A stretch of 64,000 bases of DNA from the NCBI RefSeq assembly GCF_030164465.1, contig NZ_JASNJE010000001.1:62001-126000 (forward strand). The letters run 5' to 3'. The notes under the pieces are model-generated. The model made no database searches and was not told the DNA's origin. It saw nothing but the letters and a program-made list of their open reading frames with translations. The translations under genes and the position numbers were made by a program. Below are positions 18,292 through 26,551 of this stretch, piece after piece; position 1 is the stretch's first letter, and every line of letters starts with the position of its first letter. This DNA is from Sedimentitalea xiamensis. GTDB lineage: Bacteria; Pseudomonadota; Alphaproteobacteria; Rhodobacterales; Rhodobacteraceae.

Positions 18292-18547
18292 GGCGCCACG
18301 CTAGGCTTGAGCGGTGCGTTTGCAAAGCCGCAAAACGCCTGAGCGGATCGGCTCGGACTGGTCTGCTGCGGGCCGTCCCCTCCCCTCCAAGCGCTCCAGG
18401 ATTGCGTCGCGGAGGCAGCATCGCCCGTCGTGGACCGCAAGACCCCAAAGCCGCGCTCTTCCGGCGAAGCGATCGCCGATTTCCGGTTCTGGCCCCGGCA
18501 AATGCCGCGAGGCCCTGGACCCGTCGAAACCCGCGAGGTCCGATGGC

Positions 18548-19642
18548 CTACCTGACAACGAACTCGGCGTGGAGAGCGCCGGCGGCCTTCAGGCTCTTGA
18601 GGATATCGATCATGTCGCGCGGCGATACTCCCAGCGCGTTCAATCCGGCAACGACTTCGGACAGGGACGTGCTTTCCGGGACTTCCGCCAGCGACACGCC
18701 CTCGTCCTCTTCGATGGATGCCCCGGTCCGGGGAACGACGACCGTTTGACCGTCCGAGAACGGGTTTGGCTGGACGACTGCCGGGGTTTCCTCGATTCTC
18801 AGGGTCAGGTTTCCTTGCGATACGGCGACGCGGGACAGTCTTACATCGTCGCCCATGACAATCGTTCCGGACCGCTGGTCGATCACGACACGCGCCTTGC
18901 GCTGCGGTTCCACAAGAATGTTTTCTATGCGCCCGATGGCATGCGCGGTCGATGCGGATTGCGTCGCCGCGATGTTCAGTTCGATCGTTCCGGAGTCGCG
19001 CATGACCGCCACGGCACGGCGGTACTCTCCGTTGATTGCTCTTTCGATTCTTCCCGCCGTGGTGAAATCCGGTTCTCGAAGAGCCAGTCGCATCGTCGTC
19101 AGCGTCGCGAGATCGAATTCGATCTCCCGTTCCACGCGGGCTCCTGAGGGGATGATGCCCGACGTCGGCACGCCTTGCGTCACAGAGGCCGCTTCGCCTT
19201 GCGCGACGACGCCGCCGGCCAGGATCGTTCCCTGGGCGACCGCGTATATCTGCCCGTCCGCCGCGTTCAGAGGCGTCATCACCAGGGTCCCGCCCAGCAA
19301 GCTGTCTGAGTCACCGATCGCGGAGACCGTGACATCGATCTGGCTGCCGACCCGCGCGAACGGCGGAAGGCTGGCGGTCACGATGACCGCCGCGACGTTC
19401 TTCGGACGAAGCTGCTCTCCGTTGACGTTGACGCCCAGCCTTTCCAGGATGTTCTGCATGATCTCTTCGGTGAAAGGCGAGTTTCGCAAACCGTCTCCGG
19501 TGCCATTCAGTCCGACGACCAGCCCATAGCCGACCAGATCGTTCCCCCGGACCCCGTCGAATTCGACCAGGTCTTTCAGTCGGATCGCCCCGGCCTGCGC
19601 AGCCATCGGCAGCATGAGGCAAAGCAAGAGTGTCCTGAGCAT
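18548..19642 (-). CDS. flgI: Flagellar P-ring protein FlgI
   Basis: 364 aa from the ATG at 19642 with AGGT 5 nt upstream; a GTG two codons earlier overlaps the flgL stop. A Sec signal peptide (about 1-18, LRTLLLCLMLPMAAQA) is followed by the family-defining IRLKDLVEFDGVRGNDLVGYGLVVGLNGTGD region. FlgI polymerises around the rod in the periplasm/peptidoglycan layer as part of the L-P bushing. Last gene of the operon motB-flgE-flgK-flgL-flgI. Confidence 0.95.
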   Translation of the reverse strand: MLRTLLLCLMLPMAAQAGAIRLKDLVEFDGVRGNDLVGYGLVVGLNGTGDGLRNSPFTEEIMQNILERLGVNVNGEQLRPKNVAAVIVTASLPPFARVGSQIDVTVSAIGDSDSLLGGTLVMTPLNAADGQIYAVAQGTILAGGVVAQGEAASVTQGVPTSGIIPSGARVEREIEFDLATLTTMRLALREPDFTTAGRIERAINGEYRRAVAVMRDSGTIELNIAATQSASTAHAIGRIENILVEPQRKARVVIDQRSGTIVMGDDVRLSRVAVSQGNLTLRIEETPAVVQPNPFSDGQTVVVPRTGASIEEDEGVSLAEVPESTSLSEVVAGLNALGVSPRDMIDILKSLKAAGALHAEFVVR

Positions 19643-19644
19643 GA

Positions 19645-20652
19645 TCACCTCATGAAATTCAGCAGGGAAAGCTGCGAAGACCGCACCGTCACGGTATAGA
19701 GCGTTTCCAGTTGGAACTGGGCCTCTTCCAGCTTCGTGGCGGTCTCGAACGGATCGGCCTGAAGCAGCGTGTTTCTTGCGTATTCGAGGCCCGTGCGGGC
19801 CGTCGCGTTGCGGATGCCGGCCTCTTCGATGCGGGCTTCGGCGAAACCGAGGTCCGCCCGGATCCCCGTCAGTTGATCCTGGCTGCCCAGCAGACCGGCG
19901 CCCGCGGAACGGAACAGTTCGGTCTGCGTCGCCTTGTCCAGCCCGACCGCCGGGTCGCCCGCCAGAGCGGCGATCGCCATATTGCTCATCATGGCGCGGA
20001 ACGCCGGGTCGTCCGCCTTCAGGCTGAGAGCGACTTCCTGACCCGAACCGATCTGAATAGGCGCCAGGGTGTCATCCGAACCCGCATACATGACCGCCTT
20101 GAAACCGGCGGGATCCGCAAACCAGTCCTTGACCGCGGCTTCCACAGCCGCTGCCGATCCAAGTCCGGCCACAAGGGTCTTCAGTTCCGACATCATGACA
20201 TCCGCCGATGCCAGAGGTTGCCGATCGGTCGCGGTCCCCGCAAACAGGCTGCGGCCGCCTGCCGATCCATTCAGGGCCGAAATGGCCGATTCAAGATCGC
20301 TCATGGCTTGCGTGCCGATATTCCGGCTCACCGGATGCAGGCCGGACGGCGTGTTCGCCAGCAGCGCATTGCTCAGCGACGCCGACAGGTCTTGCAGCCG
20401 CTCCAGGCCCAGCTGCGACGCGTTGGTGAAGAATGCCGCTTCGCTTGCGGCGACCGAATAGCCGTCAAGACGCGCAAGGTTGCGTTCGATGTCGGAGAGG
20501 TATGAAAAATCGCCCCCCAACCGCGAAGACACGTCGCCGACCTGTCCGGTACCGAGTTCTTGCGACAGGTTGGAAATCGTCTGCTTTAACTCGACGCTGC
20601 GGTGCCGGAGCATCAGGGACTGGGCCAGATCGCCGATGGATGTCATGTTCAT
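19645..20652 (-). CDS. flgL: Flagellar hook-filament junction protein FlgL
   Basis: 335 aa. The N-terminal flagellin-like helix (IGDLAQSLMLRHRSVELKQTISNLSQELGTG, about 5-35) and the C-terminal helix (FETATKLEEAQFQLETLYTVTVRSSQLSLLNFM) give the hook-associated protein 3 pattern. No signal peptide, as it is exported by the flagellar type III apparatus. It begins 3 nt after flgK stops and its stop region overlaps the flgI start region. Confidence 0.9.
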   Translation of the reverse strand: MNMTSIGDLAQSLMLRHRSVELKQTISNLSQELGTGQVGDVSSRLGGDFSYLSDIERNLARLDGYSVAASEAAFFTNASQLGLERLQDLSASLSNALLANTPSGLHPVSRNIGTQAMSDLESAISALNGSAGGRSLFAGTATDRQPLASADVMMSELKTLVAGLGSAAAVEAAVKDWFADPAGFKAVMYAGSDDTLAPIQIGSGQEVALSLKADDPAFRAMMSNMAIAALAGDPAVGLDKATQTELFRSAGAGLLGSQDQLTGIRADLGFAEARIEEAGIRNATARTGLEYARNTLLQADPFETATKLEEAQFQLETLYTVTVRSSQLSLLNFMR

Positions 20653-20655
20653 GTC

Positions 20656-22095
20656 TCAGAGCCTCAGCAAGGTGTTCATCATTTCATCGACCGCTTCGAT
20701 CATCCGCGCATTGGCGGCATAGGCCTGCTCGATGATCATCAGGTTCTGCAGTTCGGCGTCCGTATCGACGCCTTGCGCCAGTTCCATTCGCGTCAGTTCG
20801 GTCTTGCTCGCGGTGGCGAAACTCAGAGCCTGGTCCGCGAAATGGCTATGTTGCGCGGCGCGGGACATCAGGCGCGAACTCAGTCCGGCGGCGGAGGTCC
20901 CGCCCGTGCCGAAAACCGATGTGGCCGGAACTCTCGTTTCGCTCAGGATGCCCGAGAACGCCTGCAACAGGCGGGCTTCGCCGGGCATGCCGGGCGAGGC
21001 CGCGCCCAGGCCTGCCCGAAGCCGCCAGCTTTCCCCTCCCTGCGCGGGATCGACAACACTGTTCAGACCGAGCCGTCCGGCAAGACCGACTTCCAGCAAG
21101 GGATCGAAAGCCGCGCCGTCGTCGGTGAACAGGCCGGGAGATCCCGGTGCCACGGTCGGATCCAGCGACGCGGTTTCGAAACGTTCGATCAGATCGCGCG
21201 CAACGGCGTCGAGGTCGGCCTGCGCCGAGACAGCGAGCGAATCGCGAATTTCGAAGTTCGCCGCCAGGGTGCCTCCGGCGATCGCCCTTGCGCTGGCAGG
21301 AATCCCATTTATCTGAAGCCCGGACAATCCTCCGTTCCCGATCGTCATGTCGGGCGTCACGCCATTGGCCTTGGAAAACGCGATCGTCGCAGGCTGTCCG
21401 TCCAGCAGGATCGCCCCGCCGTCCGTATAGAGCGCGATCTGCCCATGGTCCCGGTCGGCCTGATTGATCGGAACGATCTCGTTGATCTGGTCGACCATGG
21501 CCTGGCGTTGGTCCAGCAGACTTGCCGTATCGCTACCGGAAGACAGGGCGGCGGTGATCCGGAGATTGAGCTTCTGCACGTTCTGCAAAGCCTGGTTCAG
21601 GCGCTCGACCTGCAAGCTGATGGACGAATCCGCCTGTGATCGCATCTGGGCAAGGCCGCTGGCAGCCGTGTTTATCGCGTCCGAAAGCGCTGTGGCGGCG
21701 TGGACGACGCCGTCCAGGCGCTGGGTGGAATCCGGATTGCTGGCCGCCGTGATCAGGCTCGATTCGAATTCCGCCAGATGCACGCCGATCGATTGGGAAT
21801 CCGTCGGCGCCCCCACGAGGGATTCGAAACGCGCATGAAAATCGGCAAGAAGCTTCGCGTTGGCGTATTCCGAATCCGCGCTGCGCCGCTCCGAAACCAG
21901 AACCGGGTCGGAATGCCGGTGCACGCCCACGATCTTGACACCCGGACCGGTGTCCGTCGAACTCGTCACCTCCAGCGTGCGCCGCGAATATCCCGGCGTC
22001 ATGACGTTGGCGATGTTGTCCGAAACGACCCCGGACGCCCGGCCAGCGGCCGTCAGTCCGGACATCGCGCTGCTGAGTGCCGAAGATAGGCTCAT
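20656..22095 (-). CDS. flgK: Flagellar hook-associated protein FlgK
   Basis: 479 aa. It starts MSLSSALSSAMSGLTAAGRASGVVSDNIANVMTPGYSRR, with the ANVMTPGYSRR motif typical of HAP1. The C-terminus (LQNLMIIEQAYAANARMIEAVDEMMNTLL) is the conserved coiled-coil that pairs with the N-terminal helix in the polymer. FlgK forms the first junction ring between hook and filament. AGGAGA sits 8-9 nt before the ATG. It is short compared with about 550 aa in enterobacteria, as usual for Rhodobacterales. Confidence 0.93.
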   Translation of the reverse strand: MSLSSALSSAMSGLTAAGRASGVVSDNIANVMTPGYSRRTLEVTSSTDTGPGVKIVGVHRHSDPVLVSERRSADSEYANAKLLADFHARFESLVGAPTDSQSIGVHLAEFESSLITAASNPDSTQRLDGVVHAATALSDAINTAASGLAQMRSQADSSISLQVERLNQALQNVQKLNLRITAALSSGSDTASLLDQRQAMVDQINEIVPINQADRDHGQIALYTDGGAILLDGQPATIAFSKANGVTPDMTIGNGGLSGLQINGIPASARAIAGGTLAANFEIRDSLAVSAQADLDAVARDLIERFETASLDPTVAPGSPGLFTDDGAAFDPLLEVGLAGRLGLNSVVDPAQGGESWRLRAGLGAASPGMPGEARLLQAFSGILSETRVPATSVFGTGGTSAAGLSSRLMSRAAQHSHFADQALSFATASKTELTRMELAQGVDTDAELQNLMIIEQAYAANARMIEAVDEMMNTLLRL

Positions 22096-22143
22096 GAATG
22101 CATCTCCTGAGTGGAAAACCCGGCCGACCGCTTTCTAGGTGGA

Positions 22144-23445
22144 TCAGCGCTTGATGTTCGTGGTTTCCTGCAACATCTCGTCGACGGTCTGGATGACCTT
22201 CGCGTTCGAGGAATAGGCGCGCTGAGTCCGGATCATCGACGTCAGTTCACTTGCGACGTCGGTCGAGGATTCCTCGCGAGCGTAGGACACCACTTCACCC
22301 GTCGGACCATCCCCCGCGTTCCACATGAAAAACGACCCGCTTTCCGGCGATGGCATGTAGGTCTGATTGTCCAGGGCGATCATCCCGTTGGGATTGGGCA
22401 GATCGACCAGGGGAATCTGGAAGATGGTGCGCGTGGCTCCGTTGTCGAAAAAGGCGCGCACCATACCGTTGGCGTCCACTTCGACGCTCGTCATGGTGCC
22501 GACCGGAAAACCGTCCTTCTCGATAGAGATGGGGGCGAAGGTGTCGGAAAGCTGCGACAGCCCGCCTTCCAGCCCCGGTCCACCGATGGAGATTTCGATC
22601 GGCCCGCCGGCGACGTTGGCGATCAGGCTGCCGGTCGCGGGATCATATGCTCCGCCCGAGACGGTCGACACCGACGCCAGCGTCCCGCCGGCGCCGCGGG
22701 TGTCGTCAAAGGTCATCACGTATTCGCCGACGATCGCATTGCCGGACGCGCCGTCCCGCAGAACCATCGTCCACTCATTCGACGTTCCGGAAGCCGGAAC
22801 GGTTGGCGTCATTTGCATCGACAGGTTCTGGGACATTCCGGTATTGTCGAAATATTCGATCGAAACAGACTGCATGTCCCCGCCCGAGGTCGACTTCGTG
22901 TCCGTCGCGGGGAGGTTCAGGCTGACAGCGATCGATGTCGTCGGTTCCGCCGTGACCCTGTTCACCTTGAGCTGCACCGGCGCAAGCCCGTCGGAGGTGT
23001 CGCGCGGGTAGCTTGGGATCGTGCCGTCGGCGAGCGCCGGCCAGCCGAGCAGAACCAGACCGGATTCGCTGGTCAGATACCCGTCCTTGTCGGTGCGGAA
23101 GGACCCTGTCGTGGACAGCATCATCGTTTGTCCGCCATCGCCGCTGACGACGTCGGAATAGGCGGCGACCGGCAACATGCCCCGTCCGCGAACCGCCAGG
23201 TCCGTCGCGTTGGAGGTGGAGACGAGCGGGCCGCGTTCGTCAATCAGGCGTTGTGACGTCGCCCTGACGCCACCGGCGGAATAGGACCCGCCCGACCCGG
23301 AAATCACCATCGAGTGAAAATCCGTCTCGACGCGTTTGTATCCGTAGGTGGAAGAGTTCGCGATATTGTCGGAAATCGACGCCAATCGCGTGGAGTTTGC
23401 GGACAGACCGGAAATTCCCGCGTTGAGCGAGGAGGAAATCGTCAT
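22144..23445 (-). CDS. flgE: Flagellar hook protein FlgE
   Basis: 433 aa from the ATG at 23445 (AAAGG 7 nt upstream); an ATG seven codons earlier is less well placed. N-terminal ISSSLNAGISGLSANSTRLASISDNIANSSTYGYKR is the rod/hook family signature. The C-terminal LTSMIRTQRAYSSNAKVIQTVDEMLQETTNI is the matching helix. FlgE polymerises into the universal-joint hook after type III export. It has its own CtrA-like promoter box (23503-23517), so it may be transcribed separately from motB. Confidence 0.95.
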   Translation of the reverse strand: MTISSSLNAGISGLSANSTRLASISDNIANSSTYGYKRVETDFHSMVISGSGGSYSAGGVRATSQRLIDERGPLVSTSNATDLAVRGRGMLPVAAYSDVVSGDGGQTMMLSTTGSFRTDKDGYLTSESGLVLLGWPALADGTIPSYPRDTSDGLAPVQLKVNRVTAEPTTSIAVSLNLPATDTKSTSGGDMQSVSIEYFDNTGMSQNLSMQMTPTVPASGTSNEWTMVLRDGASGNAIVGEYVMTFDDTRGAGGTLASVSTVSGGAYDPATGSLIANVAGGPIEISIGGPGLEGGLSQLSDTFAPISIEKDGFPVGTMTSVEVDANGMVRAFFDNGATRTIFQIPLVDLPNPNGMIALDNQTYMPSPESGSFFMWNAGDGPTGEVVSYAREESSTDVASELTSMIRTQRAYSSNAKVIQTVDEMLQETTNIKR

Positions 23446-23502
23446 GGACACGCCTTTCTGCTGCATCAGTCAATCTTGACGCAACAGCTAGCGCACGCGG
23501 AC

Positions 23503-23517
23503 TTAACATCGCGCTAA
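23503..23517 (-). promoter_or_regulatory. CtrA-like box upstream of flgE
   Basis: Reads TTAG-N7-TTAA on the - strand, 7 of 8 positions of the CtrA consensus TTAA-N7-TTAA, 57 nt before the flgE ATG. CtrA controls flagellar genes across alphaproteobacteria. The same 7/8 variant is present before motB. Confidence 0.6.
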
Positions 23518-23537
23518 CGGCTAAAATCGCCCCTATC

Positions 23538-24380
23538 TCATCGTTTCGAGCGCAGGAGAATGATCTCGATCCGGTTGTTCCGATTCGCCATCGGGTCGCG
23601 CACCACCGGTTTCCTGTCCGCATGACCGGTCACGCGCTGAAGCCGTTTCGATTCGATTCCAGCCGCTTCCAGAAGGCTTCGGGTGCGGTCGGCCCGTGCC
23701 GTCGACAGTTCCCATACCGGATTGCTGGCTAGGACGACCGGATGGGCGCGGATATGGCCTTCGACGGCCATGTCGTTCGTCACCAGGCGCGACACCCGTG
23801 AAACCATCCCGATCAGATCGCGGAACATCGGCGTCGGATTGTTGGTGCCTTCCTCGAACAGCGGCGCGCCATCCAGCGCGAAGAGTTCGATGATCAGCCC
23901 TTCGTCGGTAACACGGGTCACGATATGCTTCAACGCATCTTCTGATACCATGCTCTCGCCGCTTCGCGCCGAAAGCGCTTCCTCGACCAGATCGAACTGC
24001 GCCTTGTCGTCCGCGTCCAGACCGGTCTTGTCCGATCCGATCTCGCCCGGAGTCTTGAACTTGTTGTCCGGAAACTTCTGCGACGCGCCGGTGCCGTCTT
24101 CCAGCAACTCCGCCTCCGAGAACATGTTTGTCCCCCCGAACGCACCGTCGCCGCCCCCGGACACCCGACTGATCGGGACGGATGGCGCGAAGTAGTCGGC
24201 CAGACCCTTGCGTTGCTTTTCAGTCGTCGCGTTCAAAAGCCACATCAACATGAAAAACGCCATCATCGCCGTCACGAAGTCCGCATAAGCGACCTTCCAG
24301 GCACCACCGTGGTGTCCACCCGCGACTACAACCTTTTTCCGTTTGATGATGACCGGCGCGACATTTGTCGACGCTCTCAT
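23538..24380 (-). CDS. motB: Flagellar motor stator protein MotB
   Basis: 280 aa from the ATG at 24380 (the track of GTG codons before it lies in the ribosome site AGGTGGTGGAG). One membrane helix spans about 35-55, with the proton-carrying Asp34 in YADFVTAMMAFFMLMWLLN. A periplasmic OmpA-type peptidoglycan-binding domain covers about 140-280 (VEGHIRAHP ... LSTARADRTRSLLEAAG ... NRNNRIEIILLR). It anchors the MotA/B stator to the wall. motA is not adjacent in this window. First gene of the flagellar operon. Confidence 0.93.
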   Translation of the reverse strand: MRASTNVAPVIIKRKKVVVAGGHHGGAWKVAYADFVTAMMAFFMLMWLLNATTEKQRKGLADYFAPSVPISRVSGGGDGAFGGTNMFSEAELLEDGTGASQKFPDNKFKTPGEIGSDKTGLDADDKAQFDLVEEALSARSGESMVSEDALKHIVTRVTDEGLIIELFALDGAPLFEEGTNNPTPMFRDLIGMVSRVSRLVTNDMAVEGHIRAHPVVLASNPVWELSTARADRTRSLLEAAGIESKRLQRVTGHADRKPVVRDPMANRNNRIEIILLRSKR

Positions 24381-24425
24381 CTCCACCACCTTTTCTCACC
24401 CGCAACCGGGATAGCAGCCGAGACA

Positions 24426-24440
24426 TTAAGACAGAGCTAA
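24426..24440 (-). promoter_or_regulatory. CtrA-like box upstream of motB
   Basis: TTAG-N7-TTAA on the - strand (7/8 to the CtrA consensus), ending 45 nt before the motB ATG. Identical half-sites to the flgE box, which makes chance less likely. Confidence 0.6.
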
Positions 24441-24476
24441 CAGGTAAAGTTGTCCGGGAATTGCCACCCGTCCGCG

Positions 24477-26105
24477 TCAGACCTTGTCATCCCACAGGAC
24501 GTCGCCGAACTGCTCGCGCAGCTTGTTCTTGAGCACCTTGCCGGTGCCGCCGATCGGCAGAGCATCCACGAAAATGACCTTGTCGGGAACCTGCCAGCGG
24601 GCCACCTTGCCGTCATACCCCCGCAGGATATCCTGTTCCGAAAGCCTGACGCCCGGTTGCGGCACCACGATCAGGACCGGTCGTTCGTCCCATTTCCGGT
24701 GTCGCGCGGCGATGGCGGCGGCATTCGCGACACCGTCCTGGGCGATCGCGATATCCTCCAGTTCCACGGTTGAGATCCATTCGCCGCCGGTCTTGATGAT
24801 GTCCTTGGACCGGTCGCGAATGATCATATAGCCATCCGGGTCGATGGTCGCGACATCGCCGGTGTCGAACCAGCCATCCCCGGTCGTGGCGGAACTGTCG
24901 GCCCGGAAATACGTGTCCACCACCCAGTATCCGCGCACTTGCAGATCGCCCTGTGTCTTGCCGTCCTCGGGCAGCACCCGGCCCGCGTCGTCCACGATCC
25001 GCAGTTCGACGCCGTAAAGCGGGCGACCCTGCCCCTTGCGGAGCTCCGCCTTTTGCGCATCGCTCAGTCCGGCATGTTTCTGCAGCAGCTGGTTCATTGT
25101 TCCGAGAGGGCTGGTTTCCGTCATGCCCCACCCATGGATCAGTTCGACGCCATACCTGTCCCGGAAGGCGGGGATCATCGAAGACGGCAAGGCCGAGCCG
25201 CCGACGATGGAGCGTTTCAGGCTGTCGATCCTGCTGCCGGTATTTTCCAGCGCCTCCAGCAGTCCCATCCAGATCGTCGGCACGCCCATGGCCAGCGTCA
25301 CCCGTTCTTCGTCGATCAGCCGCACGAGGCTTTCACCATCCAGATGCGGACCCGGAAGGACGAATTTCGCCCCCACCGCCGCGGCCACATAGGGAACGCC
25401 CCAGGCGTTGGCATGAAACATCGGAACAACCGCCAGAACCGTGTCCTTCGCGGACAAGGCGATACCGTCGGGCTGGTTTGCGCCCAGCGTGTGAAGCACC
25501 GTGCTGCGGTGGGAATACAGAACCCCCTTTGGATGGCCCGTCGTTCCAGACGTGTAGCACAGGCTGGACGGCAGGTTCTCTTCGATCTCGGGCCACCGGA
25601 AATCATCGGATTCGGCAGCCAGAAGGTCGTCGTAGAACAGCAGGCCGGGGATCATCCCTTCCGCGGCGGCGTCCCCGGGACCCATCAGGATCACATGCTT
25701 CACCGTCTCCAGTTCGCCCAGCAACGGGGCCACCACGGGCAGAAAGGTCGCGTCCAGGAACAGCGCCTGGTCCTGCGCGTGGTTGATGATGTAGACCAGT
25801 TGTTCGGAAAACAGACGCGGATTGATCGTGTGGCAGACGAATCCGGCACCCGCGATGCCGAAATAGATCTCCAGATGGCGGCGGTTGTTCCAGGCGATGG
25901 TCGCGCACCGGTCGCCCTGTTTGATCCCGAGCCGCGACAGGGCTGCCGCGAGCTTTCGCGCGTTGGCTTCGATTCCGGCCCAATCGGTCCGCGACACGGG
26001 GGCTCCGGTTTCGACGGAAACGATTTCGGTCGCCCCATGATAGCGTGCGGCATGCGCGATCAGCGAACTGATCGTCAGGGGTTTGTCCATCATCTTGCCA
26101 AGCAT
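24477..26105 (-). CDS. Acyl-CoA ligase, DmdB-like (3-methylmercaptopropionyl-CoA ligase / fatty-acyl-CoA synthetase)
   Basis: 542 aa from the ATG at 26105 (GAGGAG 8 nt upstream); the frame opens at 26312 but the extra part is not family-like. Adenylate-forming enzyme: the phosphate-binding loop YTSGTTGHPKGV lies around residue 185, the A5/A8 motifs are GWGMTETSP and GWFDTGDVATID, and the A10 lysine lies in PIGGTGKVLKNKLR. It activates a carboxylate to its AMP ester and then the CoA thioester. The N-terminus LGKMMDKPLTISSLIAHAARYHG is like roseobacter DmdB, which acts on the DMSP demethylation product; medium/long fatty acids remain possible. Confidence 0.85.
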   Translation of the reverse strand: MLGKMMDKPLTISSLIAHAARYHGATEIVSVETGAPVSRTDWAGIEANARKLAAALSRLGIKQGDRCATIAWNNRRHLEIYFGIAGAGFVCHTINPRLFSEQLVYIINHAQDQALFLDATFLPVVAPLLGELETVKHVILMGPGDAAAEGMIPGLLFYDDLLAAESDDFRWPEIEENLPSSLCYTSGTTGHPKGVLYSHRSTVLHTLGANQPDGIALSAKDTVLAVVPMFHANAWGVPYVAAAVGAKFVLPGPHLDGESLVRLIDEERVTLAMGVPTIWMGLLEALENTGSRIDSLKRSIVGGSALPSSMIPAFRDRYGVELIHGWGMTETSPLGTMNQLLQKHAGLSDAQKAELRKGQGRPLYGVELRIVDDAGRVLPEDGKTQGDLQVRGYWVVDTYFRADSSATTGDGWFDTGDVATIDPDGYMIIRDRSKDIIKTGGEWISTVELEDIAIAQDGVANAAAIAARHRKWDERPVLIVVPQPGVRLSEQDILRGYDGKVARWQVPDKVIFVDALPIGGTGKVLKNKLREQFGDVLWDDKV

Positions 26106-26463
26106 GCGTGTCGTCTCCTCACCATTGCGGAGCAGGCACATGCGCCGCCCTTGCGCCAGCATGACCCGGCAGCGGCCCGGCGCGCAATTCCAATCGGACG
26201 GAGTGCGAACCGATTTTCGAACGAACCTCACAAGGTCCGATTCGTCGGCGCTGTAGACCATTCCGGCCGGTGAGACCACGGACTCCCGCACCCATGCTGA
26301 AACACCGTCCAAATGAAGTAATGCGGTCGGTCAGCGCGGTCGCGCTGGCGCACCTTCCGGGCAAGTGGCGATTCCGGCACGGTGTTTTTCCATTGAACAA
26401 ATGGCTTGCATGTTTCGCGCCACCGCGACGCCGATCACGAGCGGGTCCGCGAAACACTAGCGT

Positions 26464-26493
26464 TTGACGCACTGTCTCCACCATGAGTAGAGT
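26464..26493 (+). promoter_or_regulatory. Possible sigma-70-type promoter of the CHAT-lipase gene
   Basis: TTGACG (26464-26469) and TAGAGT (26488-26493) are spaced 18 nt, each matching the housekeeping consensus moderately (5/6 and 4/6). The predicted start point would fall within the adjacent CtrA box, so CtrA bound there would repress this promoter; if CtrA activates, the true promoter lies slightly downstream. The rest of the 446-nt gap 26106-26551 shows no gene or further element I can support. Confidence 0.3.
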
Positions 26494-26507
26494 TAATCAT
26501 TGATTAA
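26493..26507 (+). promoter_or_regulatory. Perfect CtrA consensus box upstream of the CHAT-lipase gene
   Basis: TTAATCATTGATTAA is an exact TTAA-N7-TTAA and is also palindromic (TTAATCA / TGATTAA). It ends 44 nt before the start codon at 26552, nearly the spacing seen for motB (45 nt). It lies in an AT-rich patch that contrasts with the surrounding high GC. Confidence 0.6.
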
Positions 26508-26520
26508 TACATTCCATGGC

Positions 26521-26544
26521 GTCGGCGTGCAGGCCGACAAGGAG
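26521..26544 (+). promoter_or_regulatory. Hairpin abutting the ribosome-binding site of the CHAT-lipase gene
   Basis: GTCGGC (26521-26526) pairs perfectly with GCCGAC (26533-26538) around a 6-nt loop. AAGGAG (26539-26544), the ribosome site, follows with no gap, 7 nt before the ATG at 26552. Such a stem could protect the 5' end or tune ribosome access. Six base pairs can arise by chance in GC-rich DNA. Confidence 0.35.
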
Positions 26545-26551
26545 CAACGCA

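Noticed and set aside
18548-24380. The flagellar run as a broken or decaying cluster because most flagellar genes are missing
   Set aside because: All five genes are full length with tight spacing and promoter boxes; alphaproteobacterial flagellar genes are often split among loci.
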